From positions 1 through 64,000 of the forward strand of contig NZ_CAKVJA010000010.1 of NCBI RefSeq assembly GCF_934754925.1: a DNA stretch of 64,000 nt. Reading direction: 5' to 3'. Both the position numbers and the translations under genes were made by a program. Positions 8,742 through 18,530 of the stretch are shown piece by piece. This stretch comes from an uncultured Clostridium sp. (GTDB lineage: Bacteria; Bacillota; Clostridia; Clostridiales; Clostridiaceae). Position 1 is the first letter of the stretch, and the number at the start of each line of letters is the position of its first letter. The notes beneath the pieces are model-generated. The model made no database searches. It had not been told where the DNA came from and worked only from the letters and a program-made list of their open reading frames with translations.

Positions 8742-10184
8742 TTATGCCCAACCCATCATCATAGCACAAGTTATGAATATAATACCTAATGCAAATAATA
8801 TAATTTGTAATGGCATTATCCACTTGAACCATTTTGAGTAAGGTATTCCTGCAACTCCTAAACAAGCCATTAATACTCCTGATGTTGGGAAAATAGCATT
8901 TGAGAAACCATCTCCTAATTGGAATATTAATACTGTAGTCTGTCTTGATATTTCAAGTAAGTCACCAAGCGGTGCTAAAATAGGCATAGTTAAAGCTGCT
9001 TGTCCAGAACCTGAAATTACAAAGAAGTTTATAAACATTTGAACTGGTAACATTACACATGCTGCTAATAATGATGGTAATTTACCTATAAATGATGATA
9101 AACCATATAATATTGTATCTATTATTTGAGCATTTTCAGCAATTATAACTATAGCTCTTGCAAATCCAATTACCATAGCAGCTCCAATCATATCTTTAGC
9201 CCCTGCTACAAATGCTTCTGCCATTTCATCAGCCTTTAATCCGCCAACTATTCCTGCAAATATTCCTGTTATTAAGAATACTGCTGCTATTTCTGGAATC
9301 CAGAAACCTTGTTTTAAAACTCCCCAGATAATAACTGCTAAACAAACACCAATAGATGCAATAATAATTTTATGTGAAAGTGTAAATTTAATTTCTTCAC
9401 TTTGAGTTTCACTTAACTTTTCACGCTTTTTTTGGTCTAATTTATACATAGGACTAAATTCAGGATTTTTCTTAACTTTTCTTGCATAAATCATTAAGAA
9501 TATAATTCCTACAACTGTAGTAATAACCCATGCAATAGTACGATATGCTACTCCTGAGAATAATGGAATTTCAGCTATTGATTGTGCTATACCAACTGTA
9601 AATGGGTTTAACATAGCTGTTGCAAACCCTACAATACATCCTAAATAACTTATACCAACTGCTAATATACTATCAAATCCAAGTGCTAACATTAATGGAA
9701 CTAATATAGTTATAAATGGTATAGCCTCTTCTGTCATACCAAATGTTGCTCCACCAAGAGAAAATAATGTGAATATAATAGGAATTATTAATATTTCATT
9801 CCCCTTAAATACATTAACAACTTTAGCTATAGCTGAATCTATTGCTTTTGTTCTAGTTATTAAACTAAATGCTCCACCAACTACAAATAAGAAAGCTATA
9901 ATTTCTGCTGACTGTTCAATACCTTGTATAGGTGCTTGCATTATTTTAAATAAACCTTGAGCTTCATTCTCAACATATGTAAATGAACCATTTAAAACTA
10001 GAGTTTTACTTTGTCCATTAACTTCAGTAACAACTCTCTCATATGCACCACCTGGTACTATGTATGTTGCTATTGCCATTATAATTATTATTGAAAAAAT
10101 AATAACTAACGTATGTGGAACCTTTATTCCACCACTAAACTTCTTAAAGAAACCTTTTCCTTCGTTTCTTGCTACACTTTGCAT
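8742..10184 (-). CDS. YfcC-family membrane permease under lysine riboswitch control
   Basis: This 480-residue protein has about 12 membrane segments and the features of the YfcC/DcuC-like family: an N-terminal VPHTLVIIF...IATYIVPGGAYER segment, a central GGATFGMTEEAIPF motif and a later VISGSGQAALTMPILAPLGD motif. Family members transport carboxylates, amino acids or peptides; few are characterised. The start has a strong AGGGGGGAG ribosome-binding site. A lysine riboswitch with its own terminator sits in the leader at 10299-10556, so the transported compound is probably lysine, a lysine precursor or a lysine-containing conjugate split by the M20 enzyme next door. Confidence 0.88.
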   Translation of the reverse strand: MQSVARNEGKGFFKKFSGGIKVPHTLVIIFSIIIIMAIATYIVPGGAYERVVTEVNGQSKTLVLNGSFTYVENEAQGLFKIMQAPIQGIEQSAEIIAFLFVVGGAFSLITRTKAIDSAIAKVVNVFKGNEILIIPIIFTLFSLGGATFGMTEEAIPFITILVPLMLALGFDSILAVGISYLGCIVGFATAMLNPFTVGIAQSIAEIPLFSGVAYRTIAWVITTVVGIIFLMIYARKVKKNPEFSPMYKLDQKKREKLSETQSEEIKFTLSHKIIIASIGVCLAVIIWGVLKQGFWIPEIAAVFLITGIFAGIVGGLKADEMAEAFVAGAKDMIGAAMVIGFARAIVIIAENAQIIDTILYGLSSFIGKLPSLLAACVMLPVQMFINFFVISGSGQAALTMPILAPLGDLLEISRQTTVLIFQLGDGFSNAIFPTSGVLMACLGVAGIPYSKWFKWIMPLQIILFALGIIFITCAMMMGWA

Positions 10185-10298
10185 AAGTTCTTGCTCCCCC
10201 CTAGATTAAATCTCTTGACATCATAGTTTGAAGGAGATAATCCTTTAAAGCTATTTTATTAAAGCAATTATACTTTTAGCTCTTTTATATTTTTCAAT

Positions 10299-10333
10299 AA
10301 AAAAAGCCTTGAGCTTACCACCCAAGACTATAC
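10299..10333 (-). terminator. Riboswitch expression platform: terminator
   Basis: On the minus strand a perfect 9-bp stem (with G-U pairs) formed by AGTCTTGGG and CTCAAGGCT is followed by TTTTTTT. The segment AAGACTATAC inside the riboswitch (10451-10460) is exactly complementary to GTATAGTCTT at 10324-10333, which overlaps the 5' arm of the terminator. This gives a ready antiterminator. Confidence 0.85.
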
Positions 10334-10382
10334 ATTCAATAAAATACTAAGAACTTAATTAAAGTATTTATTATAAATAATA

Positions 10383-10556
10383 TAACCGTTGTGATAGCTC
10401 TTCACAAAAATTTTGTGACAGTGTTATGCATATTTTACATAACCCCAACGGTATAGTCTTAAAGCATCAACTATACGTTTCGGCGAAACTTCCTTTCTGT
10501 TTACATCATTGTGCTTACCTCAATAAACATACTCTTAAATATCGCAACCTCTATCT
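10383..10556 (-). promoter_or_regulatory. Lysine riboswitch (L box) upstream of YfcC-type permease
   Basis: The minus strand shows the conserved L-box blocks in order: AGAGGTTGCGAT with a following AAGAGTA, then GAGGTAAGCAC, TTTCGCCGAAACG, TTGGGGTTATGTA, CACTGTCACAAA and GTGAAGAGCTATC closing the P1 stem. The downstream terminator and 10-bp antiterminator complementarity imply transcription attenuation, with lysine favouring termination. Confidence 0.9.
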
Positions 10557-10750
10557 ACTTCATATCTATTTGTCAAATTAATACTCTTTTAATATACACT
10601 ATTTATGCATTAAAGTAAAGATATTTTTATATATTTCCGTATAATTATTTAATATCTTACAAAAATATTAATATTTTTATTTTAAATTACCCTCTTACTT
10701 CTACATAATATTCTCAATTTCTTTCTTATTATAATTTTAATACTTATCCA

Positions 10751-10815
10751 ATAAATGTAACAACCTCCGGGGAACATCCATTATATGGATGTTCCCCGGA
10801 GGTCCTTACATTTAT
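10751..10815 (-). repeat. Long palindrome, family copy 3 (helD terminator region)
   Basis: Inner arms of 18 bp (CCTCCGGGGAACATCCAT at 764-781 of this kilobase block and its perfect complement) surround a 3-nt loop. Outer arms ATAAATGTAA/TTACATTTAT extend the palindrome to about 65 bp. The outer right arm runs into the stop codon of the helD-like gene. Confidence 0.85.
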
Positions 10816-12905
10816 TTGAAGTTTATTATTTTTAATCTATGAAGAGCTCTAGTCGCCATTATATATTTAACTAAATCATCTGTGTTTTCATCAAAATTAA
10901 CTATTACAACTCCATCAAACTCTAATCCTTTTGCATAATATGAAGGAACTATAACTCTACCGCCTCTATAAATTACATCTTCTCTATCAAAAGCTAAAAT
11001 CTTAGTAAATTTCTTAAGCTCTGGCGCTATCTTCTTAAGATCTTCTTTATCTTTAGTTATAATTGCAATATTATCATAGTTTTCATCATCATATTCTTCT
11101 AAGGTTTCTAAGATAGTGTCTATTAAATCATCTTGATCCTTAACTTCAACTTCTTCAACATCATATTTACCTTTTCTAACAAATGGTACTATTGCATTTT
11201 CATCTAATAACTTACTTGCATACTCCATGATTTGGAATGTTGATCTATAACTTTTATTTAAAGCATAGTTCTTAACAAAGCCACCAAATAATGATTTTAA
11301 TTTAAGCATTGCTGGTTCTTCTTCTACTTTTATTAATCTTTGATTTGCATCTCCAACTATAGTATAGCTTCTACATCCTGTTAATTCTTTTAATACAATA
11401 AATTGTAACATACTATAATCTTGAGCCTCATCAATTACTATATGCTTAATATCTTGTTTAGTCTTCTTACCATCTAACTTAATCATTAAATAAAGAATTG
11501 CAGGTAAATCTAAGTATGATAGAGTTTCAGTATTAGTAAACTCTTTATAGATATCTACTATACTTTCATTATCTATCCATTTTGCTAAATTTTCTTTTTG
11601 AGCCATAAGTTCTCTTACTATTTCTCTAACCCTTATTCTTCTTTGGAACTCTATATTATTTTGTTCAATAACTAATTGTTCCTCTGAAAGACTAGCTAAT
11701 TTATCCTTAACTTCAGCATTTAAATTTCTTACTAACTCATCTCTTTTATCCTTAAGCTTTGAAGTAATAACTCTCTTTATCTTTTGACTTCTTCTGAATA
11801 AAGGCATATATTTATAATGCTTTTCAAATAATTCATTAATTTCTTCTAGTCCTACAACTTCTTCATCAAAGAACTTAACTGGCTTAAAGTTAAAGTAATT
11901 TGCTTCTAACTCTTCACATTTTTTATCTAAAACAGATATAAACTCTTCTCCAGCTTTATATTTAATTTCATTTATAATTTCTTCATTACCTTTTAAAACC
12001 TCTTCTAAATAAGCTGTAAAATCAACTACTGGCTCATTTAATCCTATTTCATTTATTGCAAAATGCGCAAAAGTTTGTTGATTAACATTACTTTCACCTA
12101 ATGTAGGAAGCACATCTCCAATATAATCGATAAATATATCATTAGGTCCTAATATTAATACCTTATCTCCTAATTGTTCTCTAAAGTTATATAAAAGATA
12201 TGCAACTCTATGAAGTGCAATTGTTGTTTTTCCTGAACCTGCAACTCCATTAACTACTACAACCTTCATTCTTTCTTCTCTTATGATTTCATCTTGTTCC
12301 TTTTGGATAGTCATAACTATATCCTTAAGCTTTTCTCCTGCATTTGATGATAAAATCATTTGAAGAATATCATCTTTAACATCAACATCTGAATCAAAGA
12401 ATCCTTCTAATCTTCCTTTTTTAATCATTATCTGTCTTCTTGCTAATATATCTACTGGAACTTCTCCATCCGGTGATTTATAACTAGTTTCTCCTAATGT
12501 CCCCTTATAAAATAATGATGCAACTGGCGCTCTCCAATCTACTATTGCAGCATCAAAACTTCCTTCTGGAGTTAATCCATATCTACCAACATATATTTGC
12601 TCTGCATATCCATTATCTTCGAAATTAACTTTTCCAAAGTAAGGTGATTCCTTTAACTTTGTAAATTCAGCTAATTTTCTATCTATAGTTCTATACATTT
12701 CTTCTTTTACATATCTCTCATGATCAAAGTATTCCATTACTTTATCTTCATCATCTCTATATTCTTCAATGAATTTTTTTCTATATTCTAATATGTAATC
12801 TGCAACATCTTTTCTTTTTTGTATGTAATTTAATATTTCTTTGCTTAATAGATCTAAAGTTAACTCTAGATTTTGTTCTTCCTGTAAAAATTCAAATTTA
12901 TTCAA
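10812..12905 (-). CDS. helD: HelD-like superfamily 1 helicase (RNA polymerase recycling factor)
   Basis: UvrD/Rep-like protein of 697 residues with an N-terminal coiled-coil arm (EEQNLELTLDLLSKEIL), the GLTPEGSFDAAIVDWRAPVA segment typical of HelD, Walker A GVAGSGKTT, a helicase motif II IDEAQDYSM and later GDANQRL and SYRST motifs. HelD proteins dislodge RNA polymerase from DNA. The frame stays open upstream to 12956, but I chose the TTG at 12905 because AAAGGTGTGG sits seven bases before it and no ribosome-binding site precedes the earlier ATG. Confidence 0.88.
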   Translation of the reverse strand: MNKFEFLQEEQNLELTLDLLSKEILNYIQKRKDVADYILEYRKKFIEEYRDDEDKVMEYFDHERYVKEEMYRTIDRKLAEFTKLKESPYFGKVNFEDNGYAEQIYVGRYGLTPEGSFDAAIVDWRAPVASLFYKGTLGETSYKSPDGEVPVDILARRQIMIKKGRLEGFFDSDVDVKDDILQMILSSNAGEKLKDIVMTIQKEQDEIIREERMKVVVVNGVAGSGKTTIALHRVAYLLYNFREQLGDKVLILGPNDIFIDYIGDVLPTLGESNVNQQTFAHFAINEIGLNEPVVDFTAYLEEVLKGNEEIINEIKYKAGEEFISVLDKKCEELEANYFNFKPVKFFDEEVVGLEEINELFEKHYKYMPLFRRSQKIKRVITSKLKDKRDELVRNLNAEVKDKLASLSEEQLVIEQNNIEFQRRIRVREIVRELMAQKENLAKWIDNESIVDIYKEFTNTETLSYLDLPAILYLMIKLDGKKTKQDIKHIVIDEAQDYSMLQFIVLKELTGCRSYTIVGDANQRLIKVEEEPAMLKLKSLFGGFVKNYALNKSYRSTFQIMEYASKLLDENAIVPFVRKGKYDVEEVEVKDQDDLIDTILETLEEYDDENYDNIAIITKDKEDLKKIAPELKKFTKILAFDREDVIYRGGRVIVPSYYAKGLEFDGVVIVNFDENTDDLVKYIMATRALHRLKIINFK

Positions 12906-12975
12906 ACTGCCACACCTTTCATTTAAGTTAATATTAGCTTTTAATTTTAAAGTCATTAACTATTATATAAGACAT

Positions 12976-13017
12976 TTAAGGAGTTAAGCTATTAAATATA
13001 TTAGCTTAACCCCTTAC
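12976..13017 (-). terminator. Terminator downstream of ftsH
   Basis: Arms AAGGGGTTAAGCTA and TAGCTTAACTCCTT form a stable hairpin just after the ftsH stop codon on the minus strand. Confidence 0.65.
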
Positions 13018-13029
13018 TTTTATAATTCT

Positions 13030-15126
13030 CTATTTATCTTTTGATTCATTATCATTATTAGATTGTTCTTTATCCACATCTAATATTATTTCTACATCTA
13101 CAGATGCCTCATTTATAATACTTTCTTCTTCTTTTTCAACAGCTTCGATTACTTCTTGAGCAACTTTTTTATCCATTAAGTCCTCTTCTACCTCTATAGC
13201 TATTTCATTAGAATCCTTTTTATTATTCTCAAGATCTCTGCTTTTCTTTTCTTCTTCTCTTTTTATCTTTAATTCTGGATATTTTTCATATACAAACTTA
13301 AAAAATTCATCTCCAAAGATAGTTTCTTTTTCTAATAAGTATTCAGATATTTTATCTAATAAATCTCTATTTTCTCTTAATATCTGTCTTGCTCTTTGGT
13401 GACATTCTCTGATAATTGCTAAAACTTCCTTATCTACTAAAGTTGAAGTTTCTTCACTACAATTTCTAACAGCTCTACCATCTAAGTATCTGTTTTGAAC
13501 TGATTCTAAAGCCATCATATCAAAGTTTTCAGTCATACCATAAATAGTAACCATATTTCTTGCTGTTTGTGTTGCTCTTTCTATATCATTAGAAGCACCT
13601 GTAGATACTAAGTTGAATACTTCCTCTTCTGCAGCTCTACCACCAAGCATAACCATTATTTGATTCATTAACTCTTCTTTAGAAACAAGATATTTTTCTT
13701 CTTCTGGAAGTTGCATTGTATATCCTAAAGCTCCCATTGTTCTTGGAACTATAGTTATTTTATGAACTGGATCAGTACCTTCTAATAATCCAGCCACTAA
13801 AGCATGCCCAACTTCATGGAATGCTACAACTTCTCTTTCTCTCTTAGAAAGTATTCTATCTTTCTTTTCCTTACCAGCAATTATTACTTCAACTGCTTCT
13901 TCTAAATCTTCTTGAATAACTAACTCTCTTCCACTTCTAACTGCTCTTAATGCCGCTTCATTTACTATATTAGCTAGATCAGCCCCTACTGCACCTGGAG
14001 TTCCCTTTGCAATTGATTCTAAATCAACATCTGATGACATCTTAACATCTTTAGAGTGAACATTTAATATTGCAATTCTTCCTTTTAAATCTGGTCTATC
14101 AACAATAACTCTTCTATCAAATCTACCTGGTCTTAAAAGTGCTTTATCTAATATTTCAGGTCTATTTGTTGCACCTAAAATAACTATACCTTTTGAAGTG
14201 TCAAATCCATCCATTTCAGTAAGTAATTGATTTAAAGTTTGCTCTCTTTCATCATTACTTTGCATCTGATTATCTCTGCTCTTACCTATAGAATCAATTT
14301 CATCTATAAATATAATACATGGTGCCATTTTTTCTGCTTCTTTAAATAAATCTCTTACCTTAGCAGCTCCCATACCAACAAACATTTCAACAAATGTTGA
14401 ACCTGAAACTGAAAGGAATGGTACCTTTGCTTCACCTGCAACAGCCTTTGCTATAAGAGTTTTACCTGTTCCTGGAGGCCCAACTAAAAGTGCTCCCTTA
14501 GGTAATTTAGCTCCTATTTCAGTATATCTTTTAGGGTTATGTAGAAAATCTATTATCTCTGTTAATGATTCTTTAGCTTCATCTTGCCCTGCAACATCCT
14601 CAAAACTTACCTTAATATCTTTTTCAACATATACTTTGGCATTACTTTTTCCCATGCCCATTCCCATTGGGCCACCGCCCATTTTCTTTGCCATTTTTCC
14701 AAATACAAATTTAATTACAAAGAACATTAATACTAATGGTAATACATTAATTATTATAAAATCCATAAATACAGATTGTTGTTTTGTTATTTGAGGATAA
14801 TATTTAACATCATTATCTAGTAATAACTTTATTAAATCTGGATTATCTGCATTACCAGTATAAAGAACCTTTCCCTTCATATCACTTGTATCTTGTGGTG
14901 TAATTACAAGTGCTGTTCCATCAACAGTAACTTCTTTAACTTCCTTATTTTCAACCATTTGAACAAATTCATTATAAGAAATTTCTTTTGTGGTTAACAT
15001 TTCCTTCGCTGTTGAAAATGAATATAAGAATAAGAAGGCTATAACTGCATAAATAATTAAAAACTTTTTATTATTGTTATTATTCTTTTTTGCTCCATCT
15101 TTTCTATTATTTACATTATTATTCAT
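13030..15126 (-). CDS. ftsH: ATP-dependent zinc metalloprotease FtsH
   Basis: The 698-residue protein has an Asn-rich cytoplasmic start, two membrane segments (about 22-40 and 118-140), an AAA domain with Walker A GPPGTGKT, Walker B IIFIDEIDSIGK and second-region-of-homology ATNRPEILDKALLRPGRFDR, and an M41 protease domain with zinc motif HEVGH. FtsH degrades misassembled membrane proteins and short-lived regulators. The acidic, Lys/Glu-rich tail is longer than in Escherichia coli FtsH. lepB lies 46 bp upstream on the same strand. Confidence 0.97.
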   Translation of the reverse strand: MNNNVNNRKDGAKKNNNNNKKFLIIYAVIAFLFLYSFSTAKEMLTTKEISYNEFVQMVENKEVKEVTVDGTALVITPQDTSDMKGKVLYTGNADNPDLIKLLLDNDVKYYPQITKQQSVFMDFIIINVLPLVLMFFVIKFVFGKMAKKMGGGPMGMGMGKSNAKVYVEKDIKVSFEDVAGQDEAKESLTEIIDFLHNPKRYTEIGAKLPKGALLVGPPGTGKTLIAKAVAGEAKVPFLSVSGSTFVEMFVGMGAAKVRDLFKEAEKMAPCIIFIDEIDSIGKSRDNQMQSNDEREQTLNQLLTEMDGFDTSKGIVILGATNRPEILDKALLRPGRFDRRVIVDRPDLKGRIAILNVHSKDVKMSSDVDLESIAKGTPGAVGADLANIVNEAALRAVRSGRELVIQEDLEEAVEVIIAGKEKKDRILSKREREVVAFHEVGHALVAGLLEGTDPVHKITIVPRTMGALGYTMQLPEEEKYLVSKEELMNQIMVMLGGRAAEEEVFNLVSTGASNDIERATQTARNMVTIYGMTENFDMMALESVQNRYLDGRAVRNCSEETSTLVDKEVLAIIRECHQRARQILRENRDLLDKISEYLLEKETIFGDEFFKFVYEKYPELKIKREEEKKSRDLENNKKDSNEIAIEVEEDLMDKKVAQEVIEAVEKEEESIINEASVDVEIILDVDKEQSNNDNESKDK

Positions 15127-15172
15127 ACTTTTAATATCTCCTACTAAACTCTAAAGCGTTTTATAAAATAAT

Positions 15173-15703
15173 TTACTCTATTTTTCCAAAGTCCTTCCAA
15201 GGATATACCTTTATCTGAGCCTTACCCTTTATATCTTTTCTATCAATATATGGATTTTCCCAATACCTAGAATCTAAGGACCAATATCTGTTATCACCTA
15301 AAAAGAAATATTTACCTTCTGGTACTGTAAACTCTCCACTATAATTATCTGCTGTTCCTATATAATTTTCCGTTAAGGTTTCACCATTTACAGTTACTAT
15401 TCCATCACTAATAACAATTTTATCACCAGGTAAACCAATTAACCTTTTAATCATATCTTCGTCTTTCTCTTCTGAATAGAAAACTACTATATCTCCTCTT
15501 TTTAGTTTTTCTGGATTATAAACTCTAGTAACAAATAACCTATCACCTACATTTAATGTAGGTACCATAGATTCTGATGGAATTTTAACCTTAAATATTA
15601 AGAATCTATTTATTAAGACAGCTAATATTATAGCTATTACTATAGGTAAAACCCAGTCACTAAAGAAATTTGATTTCTTTAATTCTTGACTCACTATTCC
15701 CAC
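15173..15703 (-). CDS. lepB: Signal peptidase I
   Basis: A 176-residue type I signal peptidase with one N-terminal membrane anchor (residues about 16-36), the catalytic Ser in PSESMVPTL (Ser45), the general-base Lys in MIKRLIGLPGD (Lys86) and box E GDNRYWSLDSR. It cuts signal peptides of secreted proteins at the outer membrane face. Its start overlaps the end of the DUF3006 gene by about 10 bases, so the two are translationally coupled. The single-anchor form is the usual SipS-like type of Firmicutes. Confidence 0.95.
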   Translation of the reverse strand: MGIVSQELKKSNFFSDWVLPIVIAIILAVLINRFLIFKVKIPSESMVPTLNVGDRLFVTRVYNPEKLKRGDIVVFYSEEKDEDMIKRLIGLPGDKIVISDGIVTVNGETLTENYIGTADNYSGEFTVPEGKYFFLGDNRYWSLDSRYWENPYIDRKDIKGKAQIKVYPWKDFGKIE

Positions 15704-15927
15704 ATACCTTTCATTAAACTATTAATTTTATTACGTCTTTTTTTTGTAGCATCTTCGTCTACATAAAATACATTATTGATCATTACCACTACGTCGCCAT
15801 CCTTAGGTTGCTTATCAAATAAATTTATATCTATTAAGATTATGTCCCTTTTTTCATCTTCTAAAACAACAGATTTATTTTCTATTCTATCTACTATAAA
15901 TCTTCTATCCTTCATAACAGCTAGCAA
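15694..15927 (-). CDS. DUF3006 domain protein
   Basis: A short protein of 77 residues whose core, MKDRRFIVDRIENKSVVLEDE followed by a second strand-rich segment ending DGDVVVM, fits the small DUF3006 fold. It overlaps the signal peptidase gene. Two starts are possible: TTG at 15927, twelve bases after AGGTGG, or ATG four codons later with no good ribosome-binding site. I favour the TTG. Function is unknown. Confidence 0.7.
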   Translation of the reverse strand: MLAVMKDRRFIVDRIENKSVVLEDEKRDIILIDINLFDKQPKDGDVVVMINNVFYVDEDATKKRRNKINSLMKGMWE

Positions 15928-16066
15928 TGATAGCTAAATCCACCTTTCATTATTTACATTAATTAAAGCTAAAAATTTAATAACTGCTTATAAGTATATC
16001 ACAATTAATTAATAACTAATAGTATTACTCTTCATTATATATTATTATTATGTCAGTTTTGTTACA

Positions 16067-16104
16067 AAAACAGCTATATCAAAATAATTTGATATAGCTG
16101 TTAA
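16067..16104 (-). terminator. Terminator of lysA
   Basis: A perfect stem AACAGCTATATCA/TGATATAGCTGTT followed on the minus strand by TTTTTG lies about 55 bp past the lysA stop codon. Confidence 0.75.
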
Positions 16105-16158
16105 TATTAACTTAATATTAAGTTTATCACTGAAATATAAACTGAATCTAAACTAATT

Positions 16159-17451
16159 TTAAACTTCTAAAGCTAAAAGTTCTTCATAGCTTTGTCTCTT
16201 TGATACAACCCTAGCTACTCCATCTTTTACAAATACAACTGCAGCCTTTGGATTCTTATTATAATTGCTAGACATTGAAAATCCATATGCACCTGTTGAA
16301 AATACTGCTAATATATCTCCTATATCAGGTCTTTGAATATAAATATCATTAATAAAAATATCTCCTGATTCACAGCATTTACCTGCTATTGCAACTCTTT
16401 CATCACATTTATTAGTGATTTTATTTGCTATAGCCATTTCATACTTAGCTCCATATAATGCTGGTCTTATATTATCTGTCATTCCTCCATCTACCGAAAC
16501 ATAAGTCCTAACTCCTTCAATTTCTTTAATTGCTCCGATTGTATAAAGAGTAGTCCCTGCATTTCCAACTATTGATCTACCTGGTTCTATAGTTAAAATA
16601 GGTTTTTCTATATTTAGTTTCTCACATACTTCATCTACTTTATTTAATATAGAAGTACAATAATCCCTTGTTTCTTTTGGTTTATCTTCATCGGTATAAT
16701 GTATACCAAATCCACCACCCAAATCTAATTCAGGTATTATATGTCCTGTTTCGTCCTTAATTTTTTTTATAAAACCAAGCATAACTTCAACAGCATCCTC
16801 ATAAGGTTGTATTTCAAAAATTTGTGAACCTATATGACAATGTAATCCTCTTAAATTTAGATTTTCACAATCTATTGCTAGCTTTACAGCATCCATTATT
16901 GTCTCTCCAACTGGTGCAAATCCAAATTTAGAGTCTATCTGTCCTGTTTTTATATACTCGTGAGTATGAGCTTCTATTCCAGGTGTTAATCTTAAATATA
17001 TATTTTGCTTTTTATTATATTTCTTAGCCATTTCATTTAGCCTTTTCATTTCATCTAAATTATCAACTACAAATACTCCAACACCTAACTTAACACCTAA
17101 TTCAACTTCACTTATACTTTTATTATTGCCATGGAAATATACTTTATCTAAAGGAAATTCTGCTTTATAAGCTGTATATAATTCTCCTCCTGATACTACA
17201 TCTAAATAAAGTCCTTGCTCATATATAAGCTTACACATTGCTTTTGTTAAAAAAGCCTTTCCTGCATAAGCTACTCTATTATTATTTTCTAAGCATTTAA
17301 AATCTCTATAATACTTTTTACATGTGTCTATTAAAAGACTTTCATCCATTACATATAATGGTGAACCAAATCTATTAACTAACTCTGTTGAACTAATTCC
17401 CCCTATAAATAGTTCATTCTCTTTAATTTCCATTGCCCCAAATAATTTCAT
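16159..17451 (-). CDS. lysA: Diaminopimelate decarboxylase
   Basis: A 430-residue PLP enzyme of the ornithine/DAP decarboxylase fold that converts meso-diaminopimelate to L-lysine. Visible motifs are the PLP lysine in RVAYAGKAFLTK (Lys65), HGNNKS, the HCHIGSQI segment, the phosphate-binding GGGFGIHY, EPGRSIVGNAG, and the substrate and active-site Cys in CCESGD. I place the start at the ATG at 17451, eight bases after GGAGG. The upstream in-frame TTG at 17466 overlaps that ribosome-binding site. A lysine riboswitch and terminator precede the gene, so expression falls when lysine is abundant. Confidence 0.96.
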   Translation of the reverse strand: MKLFGAMEIKENELFIGGISSTELVNRFGSPLYVMDESLLIDTCKKYYRDFKCLENNNRVAYAGKAFLTKAMCKLIYEQGLYLDVVSGGELYTAYKAEFPLDKVYFHGNNKSISEVELGVKLGVGVFVVDNLDEMKRLNEMAKKYNKKQNIYLRLTPGIEAHTHEYIKTGQIDSKFGFAPVGETIMDAVKLAIDCENLNLRGLHCHIGSQIFEIQPYEDAVEVMLGFIKKIKDETGHIIPELDLGGGFGIHYTDEDKPKETRDYCTSILNKVDEVCEKLNIEKPILTIEPGRSIVGNAGTTLYTIGAIKEIEGVRTYVSVDGGMTDNIRPALYGAKYEMAIANKITNKCDERVAIAGKCCESGDIFINDIYIQRPDIGDILAVFSTGAYGFSMSSNYNKNPKAAVVFVKDGVARVVSKRQSYEELLALEV

Positions 17452-17487
17452 TGCTATTGCCTCCAATTAATTATAAATTACTAATAC

Positions 17488-17527
17488 AAAAAACTACCAC
17501 TATAAAAACCTATAGTGGTAGTTTTAT
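17488..17527 (-). terminator. Attenuator terminator of the lysA leader
   Basis: The minus strand reads AAACTACCACTATA, a short A/T loop, TATAGTGGTAGTTT and then a T-run. It lies between the lysine aptamer and the lysA start and is the likely expression platform. Confidence 0.88.
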
Positions 17528-17587
17528 TTATTAAAATGCAATTTTTATCTCAAATAAATTCAATTATTTAAAATTGAATAATTTAAT

Positions 17588-17756
17588 AATCGCACCTTTT
17601 TAGCACTCCACTTCCGTGACAGTTATGCATATGTTATATACATACCCAGAAATAACCTTTTACATAAGTTATCCCTTCGGCTGTTATACCTTTCATAAAT
17701 AATCTTTGCCTGTCGACTCCTATTTATTACTATTTATATACAGCACCTCTAACATA
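17588..17756 (-). promoter_or_regulatory. Lysine riboswitch (L box) upstream of lysA
   Basis: On the minus strand the blocks AGAGGTGCTG, AATAGTAATAAATAGGAGTCG, CAGCCGAAGGG, TTTCTGGGTATGTA, TAACTGTCACGGAAGTGGAGT and the closing AAGGTGCGAT follow the lysine riboswitch consensus. Together with the downstream terminator at 17488-17527 this is an attenuation switch for lysine synthesis. Confidence 0.93.
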
Positions 17757-17855
17757 GGTATTCTATTAGCTTATATATTGTATGTTTATGTTTAATAATA
17801 TGATACCATATAACTATAATTATTCAACCATATTTTTTATATAATTCCATTTTAA

Positions 17856-18530
17856 TTATATACTTCTATATTTATCCATAAGGCTACTCATAGTATCTCC
17901 ATTTGATGGTGGTGTATAAGTAATAGCATTAGCCCCGGCTTCTATAGTCATTCTTATACTTTCTTCAGTTGGTCCACCTGTTGCTATAACCGGAAATTCT
18001 GGAAACTCTTTTCTTATTCTTCTTACTATTTCAGGAGTATTCTTTCCTCCAGATATATTTAATATTGTAGCTCCGGCCTCTATTCTTTCTCTTATATTTT
18101 CATCAATAGAAACTACTGTAACTATTAAAGGAATATCTATTGTTTCTCTTATCTTTGAAACTACTTGATTAGATGTAGGAGAATTTACAACTACACCCAT
18201 GGCCCCTTTAAATTCTGCATCTAAAGCTAAATTAACTACTCTTTTGCCTTGAGTTATACCTCCTCCAACTCCACAAAAAACAGGCACATCTGCTGCCATA
18301 ACTAATGCTGATGTTATTAACGGTTGAGGAGTAAATGGATATACAGCTATTATTGCATCTGCATTAGTGTTTCTTATAATTGCAACATCAGTTGTAAATA
18401 GTAATGACTTTATTCTCTTTCCAAATATCTTTATTCCTGAACAATCTCTAATACAAGATGGTACTTCTACTACATGACTTCTCAATAGTCCCTTAATTTC
18501 AGGAACAGTTTTATTTCTTTTTATCTCCAT
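17856..18530 (-). CDS. Probable TIM-barrel protein of unknown function
   Basis: The 224-residue product looks like a complete beta/alpha barrel: regular strand-helix alternation, a glycine-rich GVGGGITQGKR segment, and a C-terminal phosphate-binding type loop VIATGGPTEESI. Homologous Clostridium proteins are usually annotated as hydrolase or barrel-domain protein without experimental support. It lies upstream of, and on the same strand as, lysA, but a riboswitch and a 389-bp gap separate them. I do not assign a reaction. Confidence 0.65.
   Translation of the reverse strand: MEIKRNKTVPEIKGLLRSHVVEVPSCIRDCSGIKIFGKRIKSLLFTTDVAIIRNTNADAIIAVYPFTPQPLITSALVMAADVPVFCGVGGGITQGKRVVNLALDAEFKGAMGVVVNSPTSNQVVSKIRETIDIPLIVTVVSIDENIRERIEAGATILNISGGKNTPEIVRRIRKEFPEFPVIATGGPTEESIRMTIEAGANAITYTPPSNGDTMSSLMDKYRSI

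Noticed and set aside
12906..12956. N-terminal extension of the HelD-like protein
   Set aside because: It has no ribosome-binding site, is not typical of the family, and the TTG at 12905 has a good one.
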